Positions 34,901 to 47,223 of a DNA stretch of 64,000 nucleotides are shown piece by piece. Every line of letters begins with the position of its first letter. The first letter of the stretch is position 1. A program made the translations under genes and the position numbers. The notes below the pieces were generated by a model. It was not told the origin of the DNA. It saw only the letters and a list, made by a program, of their open reading frames with translations, and ran no database searches. The DNA is from Drosophila miranda (lineage: Eukaryota > Arthropoda > Insecta > Diptera > Drosophilidae). The stretch is taken from assembly GCF_003369915.1 (NCBI RefSeq), contig NC_046674.1, positions 18,727,657 through 18,791,656 on the forward strand. The letters run 5' to 3'.

Positions 34901-37900
34901 AGTTGATTTTCTGCACGAGGGGGAGACGACTCGGCCGAGAGCTGAGCGATGCGGGCCATTTGGGAGCATTTAGATTTAAATTCATCCTACAAAAAACCCA
35001 AACCCAAGCGGAGATTTCAATTTGTGTTTTGACTTGGCAAAAGATGAGGGTGCCCCAAGGCACACGAGTTCCTGCCACGAAGGATGATGAATGAGCTTGA
35101 CAATTGCTTGGGACAAAAGGGAAGCGGGCCCAGAGGATTGTCGAGGAACTTCTATGAAGTGAAAGGATATGATATGAGCTCTGAGGAAGTCTGAGGAACA
35201 GTCTTTGACCTCTTGAATTTCTTCTACTTACCGCTCAACGCCAGTGAATCTGGGATGACGATGCTTGCGAGACATCAACAGACCGCCGCCCCAAGCAGCC
35301 TTTAAAAGAAACAGAAACGATTCTCATTTGAATATCCCAACCGCTATCCCCCCGTGAAGAATACTCACATCGATGTGCATCCAGCAGTTGTACTTCTCGC
35401 AAATGTCCGCAATGGTATTGATATCATCGAAAGCCCCAAGGACAGTGGTTCCAGCGGTGGCATTGACAAAGAAGGGTATGTCGCCCTTGGCCTTGCGCTC
35501 GAGGATCAATCGCTCCAGCTCCGAGGTAATCATCTTGCCATTCTCATCCGAGGGCACCACAATGCAGTGGTCGGTGCCCAGGCCGCAGACGGCGGCGCAT
35601 GACTTGATCGAGTAATGGCACTGGTCCGAGGTGAACATCGCCAAATTTCCGGGCAATCCCCGAGAGCCATGCTCCTTGTAGTTGGGGAACATCTTATGCC
35701 GGGCCGCCAGGAAGGCGTACAGATTCGAGATGGAGCCACCGGGCGCCAGGATGGAATCGCCGCCGGACCAACCGATGATCTCGCGCATCTTCGTCAGCAC
35801 CACCGTCTCCATAAGAATGAACACTGGGGCGATCTCGTATGTGAACATGTTGGTATTGGCCGTGGCCGTCAGCCACTCGCCAGCCATGGAGATCAGATCG
35901 AGTCCATTGGACAGCTGATTGAAGAAGTGTGGATGTCCTGAGGGGTTATACATAAGAAAAGAGGTTATAGCTCCAATAGCTCTATTGGGGGATATGTTGT
36001 GTCGCCTGTTGGGTGTTTAATGTGGCTGAAAATACTTTCCATTTAGCCATGGCTGTCGCCTCCGTCTGTCTGTGTCCCTAAGCTGACAGCAGATGTGTCT
36101 GGCAGCTGTGCTTCCATCGCCAGGAGCTTCCTCCATCACCCCCATTCCTCCTTTCCGGCAGCATTCTGCCACAGTTTTTTTGTTTTATTAAAAATATATT
36201 CGAGGGCTGAAACAAAGGCCAAAACGAAGCAGCACGGCTGACTGGCCTCGAATGGAAGGCCGCCAACGCCAGCGTCAGGGCCAGTGCCAGCCGCCACGGA
36301 AGTGCATATGTTCAAGGGCAGACGCCACTCACACACAAGGTCCTGGTGGCCAATCGATGGAGGCTGGATCTTAGTTTTTTCGTGCTGTAATCCCTGTACT
36401 TTTCTCTGACTGAAGAGCTCTATAAATTGCTCATTTATTGTAGCTAATTGTAGGACTTTGGACGGAGCTTCGATTTGTGGGGGAAAAACTCCCACGAAGA
36501 ACCAGAGAATGCTTTCAGAGAAGCATCAGGAAGCTGTCCGTCTGTCCCCCTGTTCCAGCTTGAACCCTTCGGCGTCTGTCAGTTCACATCTTGAGTGCCA
36601 TAAGTCGTGTGATTAAAATCCCATTGCCCACAAGGCTAAATCCACCCAAACACACACACACAGAAGGATACAAGGAAACAAGGACTCTGCCAGAGCGTCG
36701 GCATTCAAACATTTCAATTTGCGCAGGAGTCACCCTCGACCCAGACAGCAGCAGTAGCAGCAGTAGCAGCAGACAGCAGACGGCCAGGACTTTGGGCACA
36801 GGACTGAGGAGGCAGTCATTCATTCGCATCAAAGGATCAGGAATGCAGCGAGTCAGAAAATAACAACGGATTTTGATTAAAGCTCCCCTGTTTTTATGGA
36901 GGATGATGTTGTCGTATCAGGTTGCTGCCGCCGCGTCTTCCCTGCTTTTTGACAGGGCGCACATTATGTGAGATTAAGGATCATAAATGGGACTCTTATC
37001 GGAGTCTGGCGGAATGGTAGAAGATGCAAAAAAGAGGAGCTCCTTAAAGAGAAGAATTTTTCTCGCTTTTCTGAGGAGTCCCCATCCTAATTATTCTCCT
37101 TTCCCAAAAGTTTCCCATGCAATCTATGTTTATTCAGCGGGCAGACTTGATTGCGTACACTTTTAATTCAATTTTTAGGCACACAAAAGTCAGTAAACCA
37201 CAGGGGGAAGGAGGATGCCAGAGCAAGTCCCATTTCCTGCAACCAAATCGCGGAAGCAACGCCTGCTTCCGAGACAAGGCCACAGCTTCCGGGGGTTGGT
37301 TTGGGCAGGAGTACGAGGGGTTTGTATAGTAAATACGCTTATTATCGATACTCCAAACACAATTGCGGTCACGTGCGGCGAGAGACATAGACACAGGACA
37401 CACAGGAGCTGCCCCTGGCATTAATTTTCAATGAAATGAAATCAGCAAGGACATTCATCGTATACCAACGCACAACAACAACAAAAAAAAGGAGAGCCGA
37501 AACGTGCGAATGACTTTTGGCTGCGAAAGCCAAAAGGGAAAGGAACCCTTTCCCTGATTTATGATTGATGGCAGCCCAAAGGGACTACGAGTGTTTTTGA
37601 AAGGTGTAAACCAGCTTTGGGCCATGGCTCAATGGGCCATAAAATGGCTTTGTCTGACGCTTCATCCTGTGTGTCTGTCTGCCTGGCGGAAGAGTGCCAT
37701 CAATATGCTAATGTGCTTATCTAGAAGGCTGCACACTTTGTGTCATAATGCGACCGCATCGTCCGGAGGCACGCGTCCGACAGAGGACATATGCTAAGCA
37801 GCAACAAATTTGATTAACCCGCGACTGGGCAAACACGGGAGAGACCCGATAAGGATTCAAGAGGATTCACGGGAAAAGATATAGCCAAACTCACCCGTCT

Positions 37901-40809
37901 TCACTTGGTACTTCAATGTGGTGGCACAGTCCTCGATCAACTGCTGCAGCGGCAAGGCCCGATCGGGCACCTCCAGGTCCAGCAAACGCTTCAGGTCCTC
38001 TGGATGATGGAAATCCAGTACCTTCTCATTTCGATCATTGGTGGCCTTTACGAAATCCAATAGGACATCGACTACCTTCAGCAGGAACTCCTGTGTCTCC
38101 GGTCCGGCAGACACTGTTGTGGGCATGAGATCTGATAAAAAAGAGCGAACATAAAAAAGGAAAGGAAAATGTGAATGTGAATGCTTATCGGGAAATATGA
38201 AAAGCGTGTGCCCCCGCTTCTGCTGACAGGCCCTCGCTCTTATCATGATATATGGCTATTATTATGGTCATGATTTAAGGGGAGTCCAAAGCGGGATCCT
38301 CCGGGGGCAGACTGAGATTCATAACGAGCTTTTTATGGTCATCCTCCAAGGGGTGGCGCAGGGCAAGGCCAGCACCCAGCTGGTGGTCGTGTCCTTCGCG
38401 TCATCCTCCAGCGGTGGCTGCAATTAATTTCTAGGGCTTTGTGCGGGGACTTAAGGTCTGGCCACTAAGCCACCAGGCAAATGGGAACAGTAGCTCCCCG
38501 GGAATCAATTGGAAAACTTAACGTTGCGGATGATTACCAAATGTAGAAGAAGCAGGAAGAATGGAGCAGGGAGCAGCAGGAGCAGGAGCAGCAGTCGCTG
38601 CACGACAAATTGTAGCAATTTTGAACATTCCTCGAGTTTACGGCAAAAAGTTAAATAAAATTTAATGTGCTTGACTGCCTCGATGGCCAGGCTGTCAAAG
38701 GCAGCCGCCCACCCTTCGGACTATCCATCTCTCTTCCTCCCTGATCCTGCAGAAGGAGCAAGCATTAAGCACAGACGCTTCACACACGACCAGGATTTCA
38801 GTGTGTCCTTCTCAGGCGTGCGCAATATCCTGTGACTAAACGGTTTATGTTTGTTGGGTTTTCAATTTGGTGCACGCGTCTGGCTGCCAGGGAGAGTCCT
38901 GGTCTTGGTCCTGGTCCTGTGCCTGGGCCTGGGCCTGGGCATGGTGGTGGCTTCTCCTTTGACTTCTGCCGTGCGTCTGTTTGTCTCTCTGTTTGTCGGT
39001 CGAAAATCTGTTACAAGGCAACAGTCGGCCCGCTTTCACGCTCCACCAAAGCCAAATGCACACATGAAAACAGGAGCAGAAGCCAAAACAGGAGCAAAAA
39101 CAGCCGAAACACGGTAGTGTAGGACAGTGTGCATAGGCCATTTATCAAGGACACGAGTGTTCTGGACAGCCCAGCTCCTTGTCCATGTCCTTGGCAGACC
39201 TCCTGTTTTGTTTGCCTCGCAGTCGTAGTGTCGGTTTAACACTCATTTATTATTTGCTCGGCCAAAAAGCGATTTGTGTGCAGCTATGCCAGGATGGAGA
39301 AGGAGGAGGACCAATGTTTGCCAGAATTATTACTAGTAAATGGTTTTGGCAGACAGACAGGACAGTGCGGTTCATGGGTATAACTTGGGGAGAAATGTTA
39401 TGGGCAGAGAGCTAGCCATTTGTAAACCATTTAGAGGTCGATTTTGGCTACCTAAAGAACATTCCGAAGAGGAAAATGAATAAGTATTTGAAAGCAATAA
39501 ACAAAGGCCTCAATTTTGGAGATTAATAGTTTCTTCTACTGTTTCTTACAACTGTAAATAATTACTGGTGTGGGAAGCTACTTAAATAGATGCAATGCTC
39601 ATATGAAAATATTTGGAATATCTCCCAATTGGTTATACCATGGAAAAATAAATCGCAGAAAATATAAATTAAATTCCTTTCTTGTAACAATATATATTAT
39701 TTATATTTTATTTATGATATTTAGATGTAGCTAGACTCCGATATACATCAAAATCTTAATTTCATGTGATAGTATTCCGAGCTCCGAGTCTCTGTCTTGA
39801 TCTTGTACGTAGGCTGCCTTTTGAATCCGTACCGTTGGCTATGTTTAATAAAACCAGGTCAAAATTGACAGTTCCATTTAAAAGTTAGGCATATTGTGAT
39901 CAAATCATGCCTAGAACTTGTTCTTCTACCATCGCGTTTTATCTAATTTAACAATAAACCAAATCCATCGTAGGGGAAAAATCAAAACATCCGTGTCATG
40001 ATTTTGGACAAGGATTGGCAAGACAAGAATGCTTCGATAAACTTAGTTCAACCTTTGTTGATTAGGTACCATTCATTGCCAATGCATAAAAGTGCTTAAG
40101 CGAATTCAGTACTGGACGTCCTTGGCGGCAGAGTGAATCTCGTGGGGATAGTCCAAAAACGGTTATTGTACCGGAAAAAACGATTGCTGTACGGGATTGG
40201 GTATTGCAATTCCATAACATAGAAGCATTGAGGAAATTTAAACTCCAATTACGAATTGTACTTTTCAACGATAGTCCGAACTGTCGAGCATTGCCCCCCT
40301 CATCAGATTTTTTGAGCAAAAACTTAGGCTGATGAAGCGCTTTTTAGAGGTACTTGCTTCTGAGGGCCAAAATAACTGCGAAAATAGGTTAGAGAATATT
40401 TGTAAAAACAATTAAACCATTTTCAATGTTATCTTGTTGATCCTTCACTATTAGGCTACGAATACAAAAGGCAGCCCTCGTATGGGTAGCACCGTTATCT
40501 CGTGCTATACTATCTAATAAGTGTACGAAATGTTGATCCATTGCATGTTATATAAGTGTAAGTATTCCTCTTATATTGCCAAGATATAATAAAGATTTTC
40601 AAGATAAGCTTATATCCTTTCGAATCCTATAGACTTGTACTATATTATTTTATATCATATCATATCATAGTACTCCAAATTCTATTCCAGTATACAAAAA
40701 TTCTTATAAGTATCTTAAAATTTGAATTACTTTGTAAATTGTACTCACCATATGCCGTAAGTTTGCCCGTCCTTTCGGACAGTTTATACCCGTTCGGATT
40801 GAGCGACAT
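31926..40809 (-). CDS. Gad1: Glutamate decarboxylase (Gad1)
   Basis: Minus-strand coding exons 40809-40749, 38131-37895, 35937-35369, 35299-35232, 33264-33186, 32505-32161 and 32099-31926 give 510 residues, the length of fly Gad1. The enzyme converts glutamate to GABA in neurons with pyridoxal phosphate. The PLP-binding block is [11 protein letters not shown], with the Schiff-base lysine at about 322. Also visible are [41 protein letters not shown], and [11 protein letters not shown], whose Asp contacts the PLP ring nitrogen. The N-terminal ATG follows an acceptor at about 40821 (ATTGCAG), so at least one noncoding leader exon lies further upstream (higher coordinates). Introns range from 61 bases to 2.6 kb; all are GT-AG. 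Confidence 0.97.
33600..35200. other. Gad1 intron 4, nothing recognised
   Basis: Intron between 35231 and 33265. AT- and GA-rich sequence without protein-like frames; a GGAGTCGGAGTCGGAG repeat lies near 34493-34510. Confidence 0.5.
35938..37894. other. Gad1 intron 2, nothing recognised
   Basis: About 2 kb of intron with CAG-type repeats near 36750-36780. The open frames here are low complexity and not gene-like. Confidence 0.5.
38132..40748. other. Gad1 intron 1
   Basis: About 2.6 kb. It contains GAGCAG repeats near 38563-38592, a CCTGGT/CCTGGG tract at about 38895-38942, and near 40100-40320 a stretch that may derive from a mariner-type transposase (listed separately). Otherwise nothing is recognised. 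Confidence 0.5.
40102..40320 (+). mobile_element. Possible decayed mariner-type transposase fragment
   Basis: The plus strand from 40102 reads [20 protein letters not shown], then [16 protein letters not shown], and stays open to about 40331. The pattern of an EF.xGR start, a .GDSPKT/.GRPKT-like core and VPE..AVR resembles the N-terminal helix-turn-helix and linker region of mariner-family transposases as I know them. Only this short segment is preserved, no inverted repeats were found, and it lies in the first Gad1 intron. The resemblance is by eye only. Confidence 0.3.
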
Positions 40810-41330
40810 TTTCTCCTCTGCAATGGTATAAAGAAAGAGAAAACGATTCATTAATAAAGGGAGGAGTACCAGATGAAGGCCCTCTCGTAGTAGGCGGCAA
40901 ATGATGTTCGGACAAATGAAGTGAATAGTCAATGTTATGCAATCGGAGACCCTTAAGGGTAGGCCCTAAAGAGAAAGAGCTCTGGCCACTGAAAGCAGGT
41001 GTTACATAAATCTGCCTCCTACTACACTCTCCCTCTTCTAACTAGAAATTGCATAATCGAGGAGAAGCAAACAAACAACCTTCGAAAATTTGTCTAGAGT
41101 GTGAAAATGCAATGAGTGAGTAAATAGATAGAGGATTTTCGGTAGTGGAAGGGTGGCGGATGGGGGCCATATAGACAGAAGGACAACTGAAGGGCAATGG
41201 TGGAGTGTGGGTGGTATACACACTGATTTCATATACCCCCCCTCCCCGTGGAACGGTGTCCCTCTTCCCATTGGGACGCCTTCTGCTATTGCGCAGTGAG
41301 CGTTAAGCAAATTTCCTCTGTTTTTCCTCG

Positions 41331-41349
41331 ATATATATATATATATATA
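41331..41349. repeat. (AT)n tract
   Basis: An alternating AT run in the Gad1 upstream region. Confidence 0.7.
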
Positions 41350-43966
41350 GATATGCATATATGTTTGTGTATATGCAAAAGTGTACATAGGGATACAGAC
41401 AGCGCGACAGCTTCAGTTAATGGAGAACACCTTAGAGGGTGCCAGGAGACTTATGTAACCACGGTTGCCATACAAAAATTCGCCAAATTCATTCGAAAGT
41501 CGCCAAAATGATTATCTTAAGTAATCCATGGTTCATGGTTAGTGGTTCATGTATATTTCTGTCACTCACACTGCCTTTTTTCCCATAAGGTCTCACAAAC
41601 CTTTTAGTTAGTCACACTCAAGTCTAGTGGAACACAATCATAGGCAAAAAAAATCGCCAATTTCATTCAAAATGAGCCAACAAGCAAAAAAAAAGTCACT
41701 AGTTTCGGCGAAAAATCGCAAAATGTGGCAAAATCAGAGCCAAGGAAAGCCAACAACGATTTCAGTATGGAGGGAATGTATTTGTCTGAGGAATCTTACC
41801 GATTATCCTGCGGATATCGTCGATGTATTGCCTTAGATAATTCACTTTGGCTACTGTGGCGGTGCCAACGATGTGAAGGACGAAAGAAATGTGCGAGAAA
41901 TGAGGTGGAGAATCGAGTCTGGTACGAGTAGTAGTAGTATCTCTGAGATGGATCTGCGAGGAATGCGAATTGTTTTGGTGCTGGCTCTACGTGGAATCTA
42001 AGAGGCAATCTACACAACTTACATAAATCCTTTCAAACGACACTCACAATAAAAAAAAATCTTTCACTTTTGATTAAATGAAAACACACGCGCGTGGGAC
42101 GGAGAAAATACTCGACTGAATATGGGGGATATATAGAACTCTGATAAATATACTATTTTATTTATATTTCTTTTGAAATTTGCAGTTTTCAGCTTGGGAT
42201 CTGAGGACAGCAGCCTACACTCGCTGACGATCTGTGGAGCTATGAGCCTTGGCATGCGTCTGTGGCGCCTACGAAGCTTTTCTGTTCGTTCAACAAAATG
42301 GCTGCCCACACAAACACACAAGCACACACACACAGATACACCTAGGGAGCTCTTGCATAACCTTCGCCAACAGCGCGAGATGAAGAGCTGTTTGGCGCTC
42401 TCTCTCAAGGCTCTCTGTGTATGGGTATGCCGCTCGTGACGTCATTGATTTTTGGGGCAACCATCTTTGTTGAGCTGATGGCGTGGGCGGAGCTACAGCA
42501 GTGGGCGGGCACCAGATACACACACGGAAAAAGGAAAAGCCAAATTATGTGCGCAGGACTGCGGAGGCGGAGGCGGATGGGGAGTCCAGGCCTCCTCCCT
42601 CTGTCCCGTGCCCTTTCTCCTCCTGTGACGTGGCAGAATGAAAAGCTAATTAACAAACTAATTTCTGCCACTGTTTCTGACATTTACAATGGCCCCCACA
42701 ACGCACAACTTTTTATGAGAGTTGGTCCTCACGAGCATCGAGGGAAAGCAATCTAAGTCTCCATAATTGCTGTTGCTGTTTGTCGGCCCCGTATGTAACA
42801 CATTTTCTGCCTACATATAGTATATACTATACATATACCATATACATTTACTATATAATCGTGTTACTATATGGAACAAGTCTAAATTTGGGTCAAAGCC
42901 CGCCCCTTCCACAGGAAAATATCTTTATCTAGTTGGGAAATTGCATTATTTTCAGCTGAACAAATTTCGTAGGATACTTTCGAGGGTCGCACACATACAA
43001 GCCCACTTTTGAGCGCGCATATAGGAGAACACTTATGTAATTGGGTGTGGTAGGAGGTGGGTGAAAGGAGGGCGGTGCGAGAAAATGCGGGGAGTAGCAG
43101 ATGGGGGTGGGCGGGGGCCTAGCGAAATGCCAGATGACGTCCATCAAGCTGCCTGGTAAAGCGAAAAAACAACGAGAGATGTGAAAATATTTGCCCTCAG
43201 AGTGGGGGCCATCAGCATCATCATCATCCCTCCAGAGCTCCTCCCACCTCCCTCTCTTATCTGACAGCAAGCAGCATCTGCTGCTGCTGGAGGAAAGGAT
43301 TTGCAAAGGCTTCTAGGAGGAACTCGTGCGTCATCCCCATCGATGCGGAGGCGGCGATGCCACTCGATAAGTAACTTTTTAAGTAACTTTGCTTTGCTTC
43401 ATTTCTTTTCACTCTTTTCACTCCATCCCATCCCCAACATAAACCCAAAGAGGTTTCTCTTATACTTACCATTATGGGGCCATAAGATGCTAAAAATTCT
43501 TGGTTAATGTTTAAAAATTGAATACTGACTCATAAAGATACGACTATAATATTGTATGGTTAAAACTTTATCCAGAACTAAAACACGATCATTTTTATTC
43601 GCAATCGAAGCTTTTCTACGTAGATAAGTGCAAGACAGTCGCAGCATGATGAAATTATACAGGGTGGTCCTTATTTTAGGGCTTACAACAGCAAATACAA
43701 CAGCAAACTTCATTGTGATTGGATGTCATTTTAATTTGAGAGTATAATTAAGACCCGAAAGAGGGTGACTAGACCTTGGACTACTTTGTATAATTTCATC
43801 ATGAGCTAGCAAATAAGATAATAAATGAGCTTTGACCTCTAAGAAAATCTGATTTTGCAACCCAGCAATTCAAACGCTCACAAACGATGTCGCACACGAG
43901 TCAAATGCGAGACTTAACCCGACAAATCCCTCGTATTTGGATCTGGAAATTATACAAATGTATTTT

Positions 43967-45037
43967 TATACCCGATACTCAAAATGAGTATTGGGGTATA
44001 TTAGATTTGTGGTAAAAGTGGATGTGTGTAACGTCCAGAAGGAATCGTTTCCGACCCCATAAAGTATATATATTCTTGATCAGCATCAATAGCCGAGTCG
44101 ATTGAGCCATGTCTGTCTGTCCGTCCGTCCGTCTGTCCGTCTGTCCGTCCGTCTGTCCGTCCCCTTCAGCGCCTAGTGCTCAAAGACTATAAGAGCTAGA
44201 GCAACGATGTTTTGGATCCAGACTTCTGTGATATGTCACTGCTACAAAAATATTTCAAAACTTCGCCCCGCCCACTTCCGCTCCCACAAAGGACGAAAAT
44301 CTGTGGCATCCACATATTTAAAGATACGATAAAACCAAAAACGCAGAATCGTAGAAGATGACTATATGTTCTAGAGTGTAAAATCTCAACCAGATCGTAT
44401 AATTGTTATAGCCAGAATCAAGAAAACAATTTCATTCTTTCTCGCTCTGTCTCTCTCTAACACACAGGTTTCATGGTCGGCTTTGCCAATTGCAAAATAT
44501 GAGTTCAAGGATCTCAGAACCTATAAGAGCCAGAGCAACCAAATTTGGTATCCACACTCCTGTGATATCGGACCTTGACCGTTTCGTGTCCAAATTTCGC
44601 CACACCCCCTTCCGCCCCCGCAAAGGACGAAAATCTGGGGCATCCACAAATCTCAGAGACTATTAAGGCTAGAGTAACCAAATTTGGTATCCGCACTTCT
44701 GTTAGATCTCACTATAAAACGTATATCTCAGAATTTCGCCCCACCCCCTTCCGCCCCCACAAAGGACGAAAATCTGTTGCATCCACAATATTGCACATTC
44801 GAGAAAACTAAAAACGCAAAATCATAGATAATGACCATATCTATCAGATTGCTGAATCTGGATCAGATCAGATCATTTTTATAGGCAAAAGGACCAAATC
44901 AATTTGCACTGGCTACGCAGCCCCCGACGTCACGCTAAGACTGATTTTCTGTCTCTCTCGCACGCACTCCTTGTCTTGTCGTTTAATATTAGCGGCGTCT
45001 GCCGGAGGAGAGCCATACTGACTAAGTATCGGGTATA
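43967..45037. mobile_element. DINE-1/INE-1-like (Helentron-type) element with 13-bp terminal inverted repeats
   Basis: The ends TATACCCGATACT (43967-43979) and AGTATCGGGTATA (45025-45037) are perfect inverted repeats. Just inside the left end ATACTCAAAATGAGTAT can form a hairpin. The left block carries strings typical of the Drosophila INE-1/DINE-1 family: GTATATATATTCTTGATCAG, ATAGCCGAGTCGATTGAGCC, and a TCTG/TCCG repeat at about 44110-44162. Inside, the motif AAAGGACGAAAATCTG recurs three times (near 44288, 44622 and 44760). It is nonautonomous: no transposase or helicase frame is present. Confidence 0.75.
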
Positions 45038-47223
45038 AATGTAGAGTTGCGGTGTCCGCAGCAACTCACAACGTTCCCCCTTGTTTTCTTTCAGTTTGTG
45101 GCAGTGAAAGTATAATTTTGTATACTTTATACCTTTATACTTTATATCATGTAGCCATGTATCATCCTAGCAAAACAACAAACGTGCCTTCTTCGAGAGT
45201 CCCGCAAAAAGGCGTTCTGTCGTGAGAAATCCATCACTGATCCCTGATTTCCCTGATACAGATATCAAACTTGATAGCTCGTATGTAGATCATATTGTTC
45301 TCTATAGAGTCTTCCATAGTAGCTATGTACATTTATAGAAATATGACTATACCGAATAATTATAAGCCGTTATACATTCTCGTATAAAAAGTTAATATTG
45401 GGGAGAAATTCCTTAAGAAATCTACACAGATTTTCTTTATTCACCGATCTACCCGAAAGTGTGCTCGGGGACCATTTATATTTACCCAATTCTAAGAGTT
45501 AAGTGCATATGAGAGATTCAAGATGAATCTTAAAAATTTAATTAATTAATAAAATAATTGAATGAATGCTTGTTATTAATATGTGAAGATAAAAGCTTAA
45601 GTATTGGTAATCAAGATGGAATATCTCCTGCAGATGCTATCTGATGCTCCATCAAGTTAGGTCCACCTTTCGTATCTCACTTTTGCAATAGAATTCTATG
45701 ATCCTTCCATGAACCTGTTCATTGGCATATAGTTTTCGGGGTTTTCTTTTGCTTTGTTTTATAATTTCGAGTTCTTTTAAAATGCGGCAAATAAAGACTA
45801 CCCTTTCTGAGATAAGAATGCTCTAGAAATATCTTCGCTAACTACGAAATACCTGTGGAAACCCACCTGTATTATCTTTTTGACTCATTGACTGCCAGCT
45901 TAACCATCTTGCAGTCCCATCCATCACTTGTGTCACTCAAATATTCTCGATTGCAGAGCAAACACTCCTACGGCTATTGGCTTATCGGAGTAAAAAACCC
46001 CACTTCAGAGGCAAAAGCTACTAATAATAATTATCTCTTATCGGCGATCTGATGGCTAGACAGAGAGAGCAATAGAGGGCATATGGCGATGGAAATCTGA
46101 GATATCATATCCGAATCACTATTCGCACTTGACTCTATCGCGGCAGCCGACAAAGCCATCAAAAAAGCTATACTATTATTAACTTTAGCCACCATTTCCC
46201 TGGAGGTTCAGTTGAGCAACTGCTGGCATTCGGAACGGACAACTTTATGCATATATATATAGCTCTAGCAGACTTTGCTCTAGGATCATTTAAAGGGTAG
46301 TGCGAAGAGAAGTCAAGTGAATTTACGGAATATTACGGATCAAAGTGAGTAGAGTAGAAGCGATGGGTATGAAATATTTACCTGGCTGTGTTTGCACGAA
46401 GCGCAGATAGGCCCTGTAACCCAGATAGGCGAAAATCTTTGGAGTTTTTCTCTCACCCAAAGAGGGGGGGGTGGGGGCAACAGTGATAGGTCTGGTGGCG
46501 TTTTGGGCGGCGAGACGAGTACCGGAAAGATTGGATAGGGCGTTGCGACGCGTCCTCTTTCGCTCTCAACTCTCAACTGGCGGAACTGGCGGAACTGGCG
46601 GAAAAAGTTCCATGCGGCAACAGCTGCCGGTCCCGTCAGTGAAACAGGAGTTGGGGAACCAATTTAGACTGTCATTAAGCTGACAAAATAAAGTCGGGCC
46701 TGCTGTTTACCCAAGAGTTTATTCTGCTGTTTATTCGCTGAAGCGAAGAGTATGGGAGCTCCTGCTTATCGCGGAGCGAAGAGTATAGGAGCAAGAGCAG
46801 AAACAAAGGATGAATCCCTGAAATATCCTTTGAAAACGGCGTTCTGGGGATTCCTGGAAAATCGCCAATCGATGGCGCTTACATAATCCTTTTGGGTTTG
46901 GTAAATCAAGCGCATGAAATCGGAAACACAATGCACACAGGACGAGGCTCCAGGAGGTTGCTTTTTGCAGCCTACATTCGGGCGCGCGATAATTGCATTT
47001 CGAGCACAATTGCTCCTATTGTACGGACCACAGCCTGCTCCTCTGGATCCGCCTGCTCCAGCCCACAGATGCCATTACACATGCCAGCCATGACTCTTGG
47101 CCCCCAGCCACCCAGCCACCCAACCACCCAATCCCCACTCTTTTAGCTCCTCCTTCAGGCTTGCAACCCCAGCAATACCTAACCCTCCGTCTCTTTCTGT
47201 AGCCCAGCTCTGCGCCATCGACC

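Larger units (their letters stand above)
40810..47223. other. Gad1 upstream region
   Basis: About 6.4 kb between the divergent Gad1 and cysteine-rich genes. It must contain the Gad1 leader exon(s) and promoter. Features seen: an AT tract at about 41331-41349, CA/CACACA near 42308-42332, the DINE-1-like element at 43967-45037 and a CTGGCGGAA triplication at about 46575-46603. A GCGAAGAGTATGGGAG / GCGAAGAGTATAGGAG pair lies at about 46743 and 46777. No protein-coding gene is recognised. Confidence 0.5.
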
